Origin: an uncultured Cetobacterium sp.
GTDB taxonomy: Bacteria; Fusobacteriota; Fusobacteriia; Fusobacteriales; Fusobacteriaceae
Length of the DNA stretch: 5,904 nucleotides
Assembly (NCBI GenBank): GCA_900766645.1
Contig: CAAFWD010000235.1
Coordinates: forward strand, 1 to 5,904
Direction: 5' to 3'
Position 1 is the first letter of the stretch; each line of letters begins with the position of its first letter. Of the stretch, positions 1 through 5,388 are shown in pieces. A program made the translations under genes and the position numbers. The notes under the pieces were generated by a model, which worked only from the letters and a program-made list of their open reading frames with translations, searched no databases and was not told the origin of the DNA.

Positions 1-916
1 TATATGATGTTGAAGATCCATCTTGGATATAATATCCTCCATTAATTAATAGCTCTGTATCTTTATTAATTTTTTTTGCATATGTTAATTGATAATCATC
101 TATATTTGAAGGGATCATTCCACCTCTAGTTCCTGGCTTTGTTGGATTATTGTCAGCATCATATTTATTTAATGGTCCTGTATAGTAATCCTCTGCTTTA
201 TAATGATTATATCTCGCTTCTAAATATCCATCATCTAAAAGATATCTTCCTTTTACATACACATTTTCTCTTGTGTCATCTTTCTCTTTATCATCTTTTA
301 TTCTATCTCTATAATCTGCACTTCTATATCCTGAATATCCTATATCTAAAAGTGTTTTTTCTCCTATTTTTGTTCCATAATTAAAACTTGATCTTACTGT
401 TTCCCATGATCCCATTTCAAGTCCAACACTTCCATAATTAGCTTTATCTTCAGGGACTTTTGTTATTATGTTAATAACTCCTCCAATAGCTCCATCCCCA
501 TACATTACAGCTCCACCAGAGGGAATTACTTCAATTCTTTCAACTTGAGAAATAGGAATTTGGCTAGTATTATATCCTCCACCAATTCCATTTAGAGGAA
601 TTCCGTTTAATAATACTATTACATTATCATCTGCTGTAGCTCCAGTTCCTCTTAAATCAAATGTTGGTTCAGATCCATCCATATTTCCTATGCTTAATCC
701 TGGAACTCCTTTAAGAGCTTCCGCTACTGTTTGAGCACCTTTTTGTTCAATCTCTTCATTTGTTACAACAGTTACATTTTTAGCAGTATTCTTTATTGAT
801 GAACTAAAATTTTCCCCTGTTGTTATAATAGTATCACCTAAATCTACTCTTGCTTCTTGCCCATTAGCGGCAGCTTCTATAGTCAGTATTGCTGCTAATA
901 AAAATATTTTTTTCAT
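1..916 (-). CDS. btuB: TonB-dependent outer-membrane receptor, BtuB-like, N-terminal part (3' end outside window)
   Basis: The first 305 codons of a TonB-dependent receptor are present and the frame is still open at the window edge. Residues 1 to about 19 form a signal peptide (MKKIFLLAA start, Ala-rich end). A Ton box, DTIITTG, sits at residues 28-34 and resembles the E. coli BtuB box DTLVVTA. The plug domain follows, with the typical motifs VIVLLNG, VERIEVIPSGGAVMYGDGAIGG and VINIITK, and then the first beta-barrel strands. The start is set by GGAGG at 927-931, 10 nt upstream of ATG. It lies 24 bp behind the CbiR-like gene and shares its promoter and cobalamin riboswitch. A role as cobamide receptor is inferred from the riboswitch, neighbour and Ton box; the family call itself is certain. 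Corrinoid specificity cannot be read from the sequence. Confidence 0.9.
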   Translation of the reverse strand, partial: MKKIFLLAAILTIEAAANGQEARVDLGDTIITTGENFSSSIKNTAKNVTVVTNEEIEQKGAQTVAEALKGVPGLSIGNMDGSEPTFDLRGTGATADDNVIVLLNGIPLNGIGGGYNTSQIPISQVERIEVIPSGGAVMYGDGAIGGVINIITKVPEDKANYGSVGLEMGSWETVRSSFNYGTKIGEKTLLDIGYSGYRSADYRDRIKDDKEKDDTRENVYVKGRYLLDDGYLEARYNHYKAEDYYTGPLNKYDADNNPTKPGTRGGMIPSNIDDYQLTYAKKINKDTELLINGGYYIQDGSSTSY

Positions 917-940
917 TAAATTTAATCCTCCAGTTTTTTG

Positions 941-1879
941 TTACTTTGTGCTCTTAATTTTATTTAACGCTCGATCCTGTCTTTTAACTTTCTCTTCTAG
1001 CTCCTCATCACTTGTACTTATCATTTCATATATTAGAAAATCTAAAGGTAATGAGTTTAAGATTTTATTTACTCCTTCATGTTCAAATGGATCATGGTAA
1101 TCTATTTTCCCAATGTGTTTATAAACCTCTTTCTCACCATTTCCATTAAGAACATTTTCAATATATTCTCCTGAAAGTGAATAATTTAAATGAACCCCTT
1201 TTATATAATTTTTATACTCACCTAAATTTGCAATGGAATTTTCTATATATTTAACAGCTTCATCTGAATTTCTTAACTTAGGATTATTATTTATCATATG
1301 ACCTGTATCTAACATAAATCCTACATTTTTATATTTTATATTGCTTAAAAGATATTTAACTTCCTCTTTACAAGTTAATTTTAATCCTGGCCACCACAAA
1401 TTTTCCAAAAGAAGCTTAAACTTATATTTAGGCAAGAAAATTTCATTTACTATATCTGTTACCACTTTTAAAACTTCCATATCTGAATACTCAAAATTGT
1501 ATGTATATGTCTCACTTAATCTAATATTACAAGCATGCAAAACAACATATTCAACATCTAATTTATGAGCAGTTTCTAACTCTTTTTTATAATAGGCTAG
1601 CATTTCATCTTTTGTTTTTCCTCCACAAACATATTTATATGTATCATCTTCTAGAATCTCTTTTTCTAAAATCTCTTTTCTATTTAAATATAAATCAATC
1701 CACATGGGGAAAAATCTTAAATGGTATCCTTTTAATTCATCTTTTATTTCTAAATTTTCATTATCACTAAATTTAATAAATTCAAATCCATCAAATCCAT
1801 AATTTTTTCTATAATAATCAATCTTTTTTTTATTTGATTCGTTAGTATAAAAATCACTGGTGTTAAGAAGTTTTAGCAT
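941..1879 (-). CDS. cbiR: CbiR-like cobamide-remodelling hydrolase (AP endonuclease 2 / xylose isomerase-like TIM barrel)
   Basis: This 312-residue protein has the strand-end motifs of the AP endonuclease 2/xylose isomerase-like TIM-barrel superfamily: GFEF near 31, VVLHA 112-116, LLLEN 156-160, GFMLDTGH 187-194, KGVHLN 228-232 and IYEM 283-286. Likely metal ligands are E159, D191, H194, H230 and E285, with H115 and H262/D263 also near the site. No signal peptide is seen, so it is cytoplasmic. Established knowledge: CbiR, described in Akkermansia muciniphila, belongs to this superfamily, hydrolyses the phosphoribosyl bond of the cobamide nucleotide loop and starts lower-ligand remodelling. 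Here the gene follows a cobalamin riboswitch directly and is co-transcribed with a BtuB-like receptor, which favours CbiR over a sugar isomerase or DNA-repair nuclease. AAGGA about 8 nt before ATG fixes the start. The specific CbiR call is inference. Confidence 0.7.
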   Translation of the reverse strand: MLKLLNTSDFYTNESNKKKIDYYRKNYGFDGFEFIKFSDNENLEIKDELKGYHLRFFPMWIDLYLNRKEILEKEILEDDTYKYVCGGKTKDEMLAYYKKELETAHKLDVEYVVLHACNIRLSETYTYNFEYSDMEVLKVVTDIVNEIFLPKYKFKLLLENLWWPGLKLTCKEEVKYLLSNIKYKNVGFMLDTGHMINNNPKLRNSDEAVKYIENSIANLGEYKNYIKGVHLNYSLSGEYIENVLNGNGEKEVYKHIGKIDYHDPFEHEGVNKILNSLPLDFLIYEMISTSDEELEEKVKRQDRALNKIKSTK

Positions 1880-1927
1880 ATTAATTTCCTTTCCAAATAT
1901 TTTATTTAGATAAATTCTAAATTTTTG

Positions 1928-1990
1928 AAAAAATAAAAAATCTGATAATAAACAAAAAAAGCCTCCATTTTTTTGTCCACTATCAGATTT
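1928..1990 (-). terminator. Riboswitch-1 intrinsic terminator
   Basis: In the transcript a perfect 10-bp outer stem (1981-1990 with 1938-1947) encloses a 9-bp inner A/T stem (1968-1976 with 1952-1960). The apical loop is UGGAGGC (1967-1961), and a U-rich tract follows the outer stem (1937-1928). It lies between the aptamer and the CbiR-like gene and is the probable OFF state of the switch. Riboswitch 2 has the same architecture with a compensatory pair change in the outer stem (AAUCUGA/UCAGAUU here, AGUCUGA/UCAGACU there), which supports the fold. Confidence 0.8.
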
Positions 1991-1994
1991 ATAA

Positions 1995-2019
1995 AACTTT
2001 ATTCACTCCTAATAAAGTT
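1995..2019 (-). promoter_or_regulatory. Riboswitch-1 accessory hairpin (P13/L13)
   Basis: A perfect 9-bp stem (AACUUUAUU/AAUAAAGUU) carries the 7-nt loop AGGAGUG. It begins a few bases after the aptamer closes. GGAG in this loop is complementary to CUCC in aptamer loop L5, as expected for the L5-L13 kissing interaction that cobalamin binding stabilises in this riboswitch class. Confidence 0.75.
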
Positions 2020-2027
2020 CTTATCTA

Positions 2028-2179
2028 TTTTTAGGTAAGTCTCCTGACTTGGATTCGTCCTACTCCTAAACCTTCCCAGCTTGCACCAGTGGTATTTTTA
2101 GTTTTGTCATCCTTACAGTAGCGGAGGCTGTGTAGGATTTTCACCTACTTCCTTGTTATGCATAAAATGCACCTAAAAA
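2028..2179 (-). promoter_or_regulatory. Cobalamin riboswitch 1 (upstream of cbiR-like and btuB-like genes)
   Basis: The closing helix P1 pairs UUUUUAGGU with ACCUAAAAA (2171-2179 with 2028-2036). The conserved B12 box, AAGTCAGGAGACTTACCT, lies at 2050-2033. Also present are the P4 helix GUAGG/CCUAC, the P5/L5 element ACAG-CCUCCGCUA-CUGU (2131-2115) and the conserved CCACUGG and GGGAAGG segments. These match the class I cobalamin riboswitch. A promoter lies just upstream, and an accessory hairpin and terminator lie downstream, so binding of cobalamin should turn off the CbiR-like and receptor genes by termination. Confidence 0.95.
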
Positions 2180-2203
2180 TAATTTTATATTTTCTTTAAG
2201 AAC

Positions 2204-2232
2204 ATTATAGTTCTTTTTATAACTATTTTCAA
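2204..2232 (-). promoter_or_regulatory. Sigma-70-type promoter for riboswitch 1 / cbiR-like operon
   Basis: TTGAAA (-35, 2232-2227), a 17-bp spacer and a perfect TATAAT (-10, 2209-2204) place the transcript start near 2197, about 18 bases before the aptamer. The -10 box is flanked by inverted half-sites AAGAAC and GTTCTT (2215-2198). The rest of the gap to the preceding gene (2233-2320) is plain AT-rich sequence in which I see no gene and no clear terminator. Confidence 0.8.
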
Positions 2233-2320
2233 CTAATTTATCTTCTGAAAATAATAAAAGTTTTAGATGTTTTTTTACTGCACCATATATAGACTAAATT
2301 TTATATATTATTTGCGTATA

Positions 2321-2710
2321 TTACAATACTATTCTAGATGCATTTAATCTTATTAATAAATTTCTTTTACTTCCCAAATTATACAATAATTGTCTATCCC
2401 ACCTTTTTTGTTCATACAAATCTCCTCTTAAATTTTTATAATAGTTTTCACAAAATTCTAAGTAATCTCTTTCTAGACTATTTGTATTTCTTCTTTTTCT
2501 TTTTAAAGATCTTAAATATAATAATAGTAACTGCTCCTCCTCTGTCATATTTTTTATTAACTCAACGATCTCTTTTTTCTCTTTTTCTTTAAACTCTTCA
2601 ACTGTTTTTTCTGCAAATTCTATGATATTAGATTTTGATTCGAATTTTTCTATAAATTTTTCAAACTCTTTAAATTTTTTTAAATTCCAACTTAATTTCT
2701 CTAAACTCAT
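2321..2710 (-). CDS. Unknown charged cytoplasmic protein, 129 aa, cobalamin-riboswitch controlled (paralogue of the 126-aa gene)
   Basis: I do not recognise this family. The product is 129 residues, rich in Lys and Glu, predicted mostly helical, with no signal peptide or membrane segment. Landmarks are WNLKKFKEFEKFIEKF (8-23), a hydrophobic helix EEQLLLLYLRSLKRKRR (58-74) ending in a basic patch, ERDYLEFCENYYKN (80-93, one Cys at 88), and a C-terminal NLGSKRNLL...ASRIVL. By hand alignment it is about 54% identical (68 of 126) to the product of 3010-3390, with the best match in these blocks. It stands alone between two cobalamin riboswitches, so B12 control is clear while function is not. Possible roles are a corrinoid-binding or trafficking helper or a regulator, but nothing in the sequence decides. 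The start follows AAGGAG at 6 nt spacing; the frame is open further upstream, but that stretch is the terminator. Confidence 0.85.
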   Translation of the reverse strand: MSLEKLSWNLKKFKEFEKFIEKFESKSNIIEFAEKTVEEFKEKEKKEIVELIKNMTEEEQLLLLYLRSLKRKRRNTNSLERDYLEFCENYYKNLRGDLYEQKRWDRQLLYNLGSKRNLLIRLNASRIVL

Positions 2711-2716
2711 TGCATA

Positions 2717-2722
2717 CTCCTT
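2717..2722 (-). promoter_or_regulatory. Ribosome binding site fixing the 129-aa gene start
   Basis: AAGGAG lies 6 nt before the ATG at 2710. It decides against the in-frame upstream ATG at 2782, which falls inside the terminator hairpin. The nearer ATG at 2715 is out of frame and reads Met-Gln-stop. Confidence 0.8.
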
Positions 2723-2734
2723 AAAATCAAAACA

Positions 2735-2789
2735 AAATAAAAAGTCTGAGCAACACAAAAAAGCCTCCATTTTCTGTGTCAATCAGACT
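2735..2789 (-). terminator. Riboswitch-2 intrinsic terminator
   Basis: A 7-bp outer stem AGUCUGA/UCAGACU (2789-2783 with 2749-2743) and a 10-bp inner stem with one G-U pair (2779-2770 with 2762-2753) enclose the loop UGGAGGC (2769-2763). A U-rich tract (2742-2735) follows. The loop is identical to that of terminator 1 while the stems differ by compensatory changes, so the loop appears to be kept for a reason. Confidence 0.8.
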
Positions 2790-2798
2790 AAATATAAA

Positions 2799-2819
2799 CT
2801 TTATTCACTCCTAATAAAG
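2799..2819 (-). promoter_or_regulatory. Riboswitch-2 accessory hairpin (P13/L13)
   Basis: A 7-bp stem CUUUAUU/AAUAAAG carries the loop AGGAGUG, the same loop as in copy 1. Its GGAG can kiss CUCC in L5 of riboswitch 2. Confidence 0.75.
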
Positions 2820-2832
2820 CTTATCCCATATC

Positions 2833-2979
2833 TTTAGGTAAGTCTCCTGACTTAGGTTCATCCTACTCCTAATCCTTCCCAGTTTTCACCAGTGGTATTT
2901 TAGTTTCGTCACCTTTACAGTAGCGGAGGCTGCGTAGGATTTTCACCTACTTCCTTGTTATGCATAAAATGCACCTAAA
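2833..2979 (-). promoter_or_regulatory. Cobalamin riboswitch 2 (upstream of the 129-aa unknown gene)
   Basis: P1 pairs UUUAGGU with ACCUAAA (2973-2979 with 2833-2839) and the B12 box is at 2853-2836. P4 GUAGG/CCUAC, the L5 element GCAG-CCUCCGCUA-CUGU, CCACUGG and GGGAAGG are all present. It is roughly 92% identical to riboswitch 1 (about ten substitutions and one indel by eye). Only 30 bases separate it from the stop codon of the 126-aa gene, and I see no convincing promoter there. It may therefore be reached by read-through from the exbB operon and act as an intra-operon attenuator. Confidence 0.95.
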
Positions 2980-3009
2980 AACGTTATATTAAATTTTAAT
3001 TTTGTATAC

Positions 3010-3390
3010 TTATAATATTATTTTCGATGCAGTTAATTTCATCAAAAATTTTTTCTTATTACCCAAGTTAAAAATTAACTGTTCCTTCCAAAAATTTTGT
3101 TTATAAAAATCAATATTTTTGTAATAATTCTCACAAAATACAAGATAATCTCGCTCAATCCCATAATCTTTTCTTTTTCTTTTTATGGATTTCAAATAAA
3201 GTATTAATAGTTGCTCTTTTTCTGGCATTTTCATAAATATTTCAAGTATATCTTTTAAAGATTTTTCTTTAAACTTGCATATAATATCCTCTATAAAATC
3301 TGTAATATTAGTTTTAGATATAAAATCTAAAATAAATTTCTCAAACTCTTTAAATTTAGAATAATTCCACTTAAACTCCTTAAACTTCAT
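3010..3390 (-). CDS. Unknown charged cytoplasmic protein, 126 aa, last gene of the exbB-exbD-tonB operon
   Basis: I do not recognise this family. It is a 126-residue, Lys/Phe/Ile-rich, probably all-helical protein without signal peptide or membrane segment. The blocks shared with its 129-aa paralogue are FKEFEKFI (13-20), EKEQLLILYLKSIKRKRK (57-74), ERDYLVFCENYYKN (79-92, Cys at 86) and NLGNKKKFLMKLTASKIIL at the C-terminus. It begins 30 bp after tonB with no terminator between, so it is probably co-transcribed with the TonB system behind cobalamin riboswitch 3. Placement after tonB and before another B12 switch ties it to corrinoid or TonB-linked uptake. No catalytic or metal-binding motif is visible. 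The ribosome site is the unusual GGGGGG 5 nt before ATG. Confidence 0.85.
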   Translation of the reverse strand: MKFKEFKWNYSKFKEFEKFILDFISKTNITDFIEDIICKFKEKSLKDILEIFMKMPEKEQLLILYLKSIKRKRKDYGIERDYLVFCENYYKNIDFYKQNFWKEQLIFNLGNKKKFLMKLTASKIIL

Positions 3391-3395
3391 TTTAT

Positions 3396-3401
3396 CCCCC
3401 C
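3396..3401 (-). promoter_or_regulatory. Unusual all-G ribosome binding site of the 126-aa gene
   Basis: The segment before ATG is GGGGGGATAAA rather than AGGAGG. Six G residues could pair with the anti-Shine-Dalgarno UCCUCC using two G-U wobbles. The other genes here use AGGAGG, GGAGG or AAGGAG, so this one may be translated less efficiently. Confidence 0.55.
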
Positions 3402-3420
3402 AGATAACATAAAAATAATT

Positions 3421-4206
3421 TTATTTAAATATAAAACTTTTTTCAAAGTTTACTTTTATTTTTTTATTCTTATAAACTATAGGTTTAAACTTCCATCTTT
3501 TTAATGCTTTGAAAACTTCCTCTTTAAACCCATATTTATTTTCTCCTGATATGAATTCAATATTCTCAACATCTCCATTTAAATTAACTACAAATCCCAC
3601 AGTTACTTCCCCTTTTCCTTTATATCCCATTTTTTTTGCCATGATAGGATATTTAGGATCGATCTCTTTTAAGATTTCAAATTTAATTCCATCAGCAACT
3701 ACAGCTGTGAAGACTCCATCATCTCCTAAAGTAAATCTATTTTTATCTTGAAATTCATTATAAACAGCCTTTGGTTTTTCCACTGTTTGTTTTTTATTTT
3801 GAACCTCTTTTATCTCTTTTTTCTTAACTGGTTGATTTGTTACTTTTTCAACTTTTTTCTTTGGCTTTTCTGCTATTTTTTTCTTAGCTTTCTCCGCTAT
3901 TTTTTTAGGTTTTTCCTTAGAAATAATCTCTTTTTTTTCTTCAATTTTTTTCTCTTCTTTAACCACTTGTTCCTCTTTTTTAGTTACCTCTTCTTCCTTT
4001 TTTACTGGTTCAACAGGCTTAGTTTCTTGAGTAACAGTCTTATTTACTTGAGCATCTGAACTTTTAGCTCTTCTATTTTGAAGAGAAACTGCCATAGTCC
4101 TTTTTTGAACAAATTTTAATTTTTCAACTTCAGGCTTCATCACCTGAAAAGCTATAAAAAATACTATAACGTGAACTACCAAAGAGTATCCATGAAATCT
4201 ATTCAT
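3421..4206 (-). CDS. tonB: TonB, periplasm-spanning energy transducer
   Basis: This 261-residue protein has one N-terminal membrane anchor (about residues 7-24) with the S-x3-H pattern of TonB (S8, H12), which interacts with ExbB/ExbD. Residues about 55-147 form a long Lys/Glu-rich linker with a near-perfect 8-residue repeat, KKIAEKAK-KKIAEKPK, at 101-116 followed by KKVEK. This linker replaces the Pro-rich spacer of E. coli TonB. The C-terminal receptor-binding domain is about 172-261, with DPKYP at 183-187, GEVTVGFVVNLNGDVENIEF at 199-218 and ALKRWKFKP at 234-242. It carries proton-motive energy to the Ton boxes of outer-membrane receptors, two of which flank this cluster. The start overlaps the end of exbD by 8 nt (ATGAATAG), a sign of translational coupling, with GGAG about 10 nt upstream. 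Confidence 0.95.
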   Translation of the reverse strand: MNRFHGYSLVVHVIVFFIAFQVMKPEVEKLKFVQKRTMAVSLQNRRAKSSDAQVNKTVTQETKPVEPVKKEEEVTKKEEQVVKEEKKIEEKKEIISKEKPKKIAEKAKKKIAEKPKKKVEKVTNQPVKKKEIKEVQNKKQTVEKPKAVYNEFQDKNRFTLGDDGVFTAVVADGIKFEILKEIDPKYPIMAKKMGYKGKGEVTVGFVVNLNGDVENIEFISGENKYGFKEEVFKALKRWKFKPIVYKNKKIKVNFEKSFIFK

Positions 4207-4588
4207 AGAAATTCAACTCCACTTTATCTATTCCTGCGTCCTTTAAAGCCCCAATAGATTTAACTACCACTTCATAAGTTAATCCTTTATCTGCTGTTAC
4301 TGTAACCTCTTTAGCATATGCAAATTTTACTGGAATATCCTCTAAAGTTATCTCCTCACTCTTTTTATCCACTTTTAAATAATATTTTTTATCTGAATCA
4401 ATTATTAATTCATAAACATTTTTTGGAGAATCTGCTTCTACTCCAACAGTTGGTAAGTCTAATTTAAAACCACTATATTTATCAAACGTTGTAACTAACA
4501 TGAAAAATATTAATAGCAAAAATACAACATCTATAAGAGGAGTTAAATCAGGTGTAGCTAAACTTCTTCTCTTTGTTCTTCTTTTCAT
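4199..4588 (-). CDS. exbD: ExbD, TonB-system proton-channel subunit
   Basis: A 129-residue ExbD/TolR-family protein. It has a short basic cytoplasmic tail (MKRRTKRRS), then one membrane helix (about 17-36) in the motif LTPLIDVVFLLLIFFML. D20 is equivalent to the essential Asp25 of E. coli ExbD, which lies on the proton path. A periplasmic domain follows (about 45-129), ending in DAGIDKVELNFYE. It sits inside the ExbB pentamer and helps couple proton flow to TonB. The gene starts 5 bp after the exbB stop codon, with AGG of its ribosome site overlapping the end of exbB, and overlaps tonB by 8 bp. This is a tight operon order, exbB-exbD-tonB. TolR is the main alternative, but the adjacent tonB and B12 control favour ExbD. 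Confidence 0.95.
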   Translation of the reverse strand: MKRRTKRRSLATPDLTPLIDVVFLLLIFFMLVTTFDKYSGFKLDLPTVGVEADSPKNVYELIIDSDKKYYLKVDKKSEEITLEDIPVKFAYAKEVTVTADKGLTYEVVVKSIGALKDAGIDKVELNFYE

Positions 4589-4593
4589 ATTTC

Positions 4594-5202
4594 CTACCTC
4601 TTAACTATATTAACAATAAATGTCGCTATTTTTTCTACTTCTAATCCCATAGTTTCTATTTTTTTATTAAATATATTATATGCTATTATTGATGGAATTG
4701 CTATTATTAATCCTCCTGCTGTTGTAAGTAAGGCTTGTGATATCCCCCCTGCTATTGCATTTGGATCTCCAGTTCCAGAAACTGCTATTTTGCTAAATGC
4801 TTGAATCATACCTGTAACTGTCCCTAATAGTCCAATCATTGGAGCTGTATAAGCTATTATTCCTAAAAGATATGTATTCTTCTCTAAAATATCCATCTCT
4901 TCAAGTTCAATCTCTCTTAGAAGTTCATCACTATCTTTAAAATCTCCAACCTGACAATAACGAATTAAAAATTTAGTTAATGTTTTTCCAACTACTCCTT
5001 TTTCTGTTCTAGAAAATTCTATAGCTTCATCATATCTTTTTTCTAATAAAAGATCCTTTATCACCTTTTTAAACTCTGGATTTACGGTAGTTTTATTTTT
5101 TGAAAAACAATACCCTCTTTCAAATATTGTTCCTAAAGCTAATATTGACAATAATAGTAGCACATATAATATTGGTCCACCAGCATTTAATAGTTGTAAC
5201 AT
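4594..5202 (-). CDS. exbB: ExbB, TonB-system proton-channel scaffold
   Basis: A 202-residue MotA/TolQ/ExbB-family inner-membrane protein. The three membrane helices lie at about 9-27, 111-134 and 152-176, with a cytoplasmic helical region between the first two. The signature stretches are YTAPMIGLLGTVTGMIQAF (118-136) and GGISQALLTTAGGLIIAIPS (152-171). T128 and T161 match the conserved channel threonines (E. coli T148 and T181). It forms the pentameric scaffold around ExbD and works with TonB. It is the first gene of the operon, and AGGAGG 5 nt before ATG fixes the start. The leader carries cobalamin riboswitch 3 and its terminator, so expression should drop when cobalamin is abundant. Confidence 0.96.
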   Translation of the reverse strand: MLQLLNAGGPILYVLLLLSILALGTIFERGYCFSKNKTTVNPEFKKVIKDLLLEKRYDEAIEFSRTEKGVVGKTLTKFLIRYCQVGDFKDSDELLREIELEEMDILEKNTYLLGIIAYTAPMIGLLGTVTGMIQAFSKIAVSGTGDPNAIAGGISQALLTTAGGLIIAIPSIIAYNIFNKKIETMGLEVEKIATFIVNIVKR

Positions 5203-5256
5203 TTTTTCCTCCTAATTTATATAAATTTTAATTTTTAAACTAAAAATACTCTAAAT

Positions 5257-5303
5257 AAAAAAAATCTAATAAAAACCCAAACGCTTCATTAGTTTTTATT
5301 AGA
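5257..5303 (-). terminator. Riboswitch-3 intrinsic terminator upstream of exbB
   Basis: A perfect 12-bp stem, TCTAATAAAAAC/GTTTTTATTAGA (5303-5292 with 5276-5265), has a 15-nt loop and is followed by eight T in the transcript sense (5264-5257). It lies 55 bases before the exbB start and about 80 bases after the accessory hairpin (L13) of riboswitch 3. It is the probable OFF state for the TonB operon. Confidence 0.88.
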
Positions 5304-5356
5304 AACCTATATTTTTATATTCCTTTAGAAAATTACAAAAAATATACAATCTCTTC

Positions 5357-5378
5357 TATTTTTCCCCCATGAAAAATA
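5357..5378 (-). promoter_or_regulatory. Riboswitch-3 accessory hairpin (P13/L13)
   Basis: A stem of 8 bp (UAUUUUUC/GAAAAAUA) carries the loop AUGGGG. GGGG is complementary to CCCC in L5 of riboswitch 3. Copies 1 and 2 have GGAG with CUCC at the same two places, so the pairing covaries. Confidence 0.75.
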
Positions 5379-5388
5379 AAAAACTAAA

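Larger units (their letters stand above)
1931..3390 (-). repeat. Tandem duplication of a [small unknown gene + cobalamin riboswitch + terminator] cassette
   Basis: Unit A is the 126-aa gene followed by riboswitch 2 and its terminator (3390-2735). Unit B is the 129-aa gene followed by riboswitch 1 and its terminator (2710-1931). The order gene, aptamer, L13 hairpin and terminator is the same in both. The aptamers are about 92% identical, and the AGGAGUG and UGGAGGC loops are unchanged. The proteins are only about 54% identical. Unit B has gained, or kept, about 110 extra bases containing a promoter between gene and aptamer. Confidence 0.7.

Noticed and set aside
139..384. Open frame on the plus strand within the receptor gene
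   Set aside because: It is antisense to a well-supported TonB-dependent receptor and has low-complexity Leu/Tyr/His composition without a ribosome site; it is a shadow frame.
1904..1922. Small inverted repeat ATTTAG-N7-CTAAAT between terminator 1 and the cbiR-like ribosome site
   Set aside because: Six AT-rich pairs only, with no counterpart in the other two leaders; likely chance.
2279..2284. GGTGCA in minus sense, like the first bases of the riboswitch aptamer, as a possible degenerate fourth copy
   Set aside because: No other conserved riboswitch element follows within the expected distance, so it is a chance hexamer.
2711..2782. Upstream in-frame ATG extending the 129-aa protein by 24 residues
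   Set aside because: The extension is the riboswitch terminator hairpin and its U tract, has no ribosome site, and has no counterpart in the 126-aa paralogue.
2338..2837. Plus-strand frames over the 129-aa gene and its leader
   Set aside because: Phe/Leu/Ser-rich antisense shadows of an AT-rich gene and of a terminator; no supporting signals.
3748..4059. Plus-strand frame of 103 codons, very Phe/Leu-rich, looking like a membrane protein
   Set aside because: It is the antisense of the Lys/Glu-rich TonB linker (AAA/GAA codons read backwards give Phe and Leu-type residues). No ribosome site and no family features.
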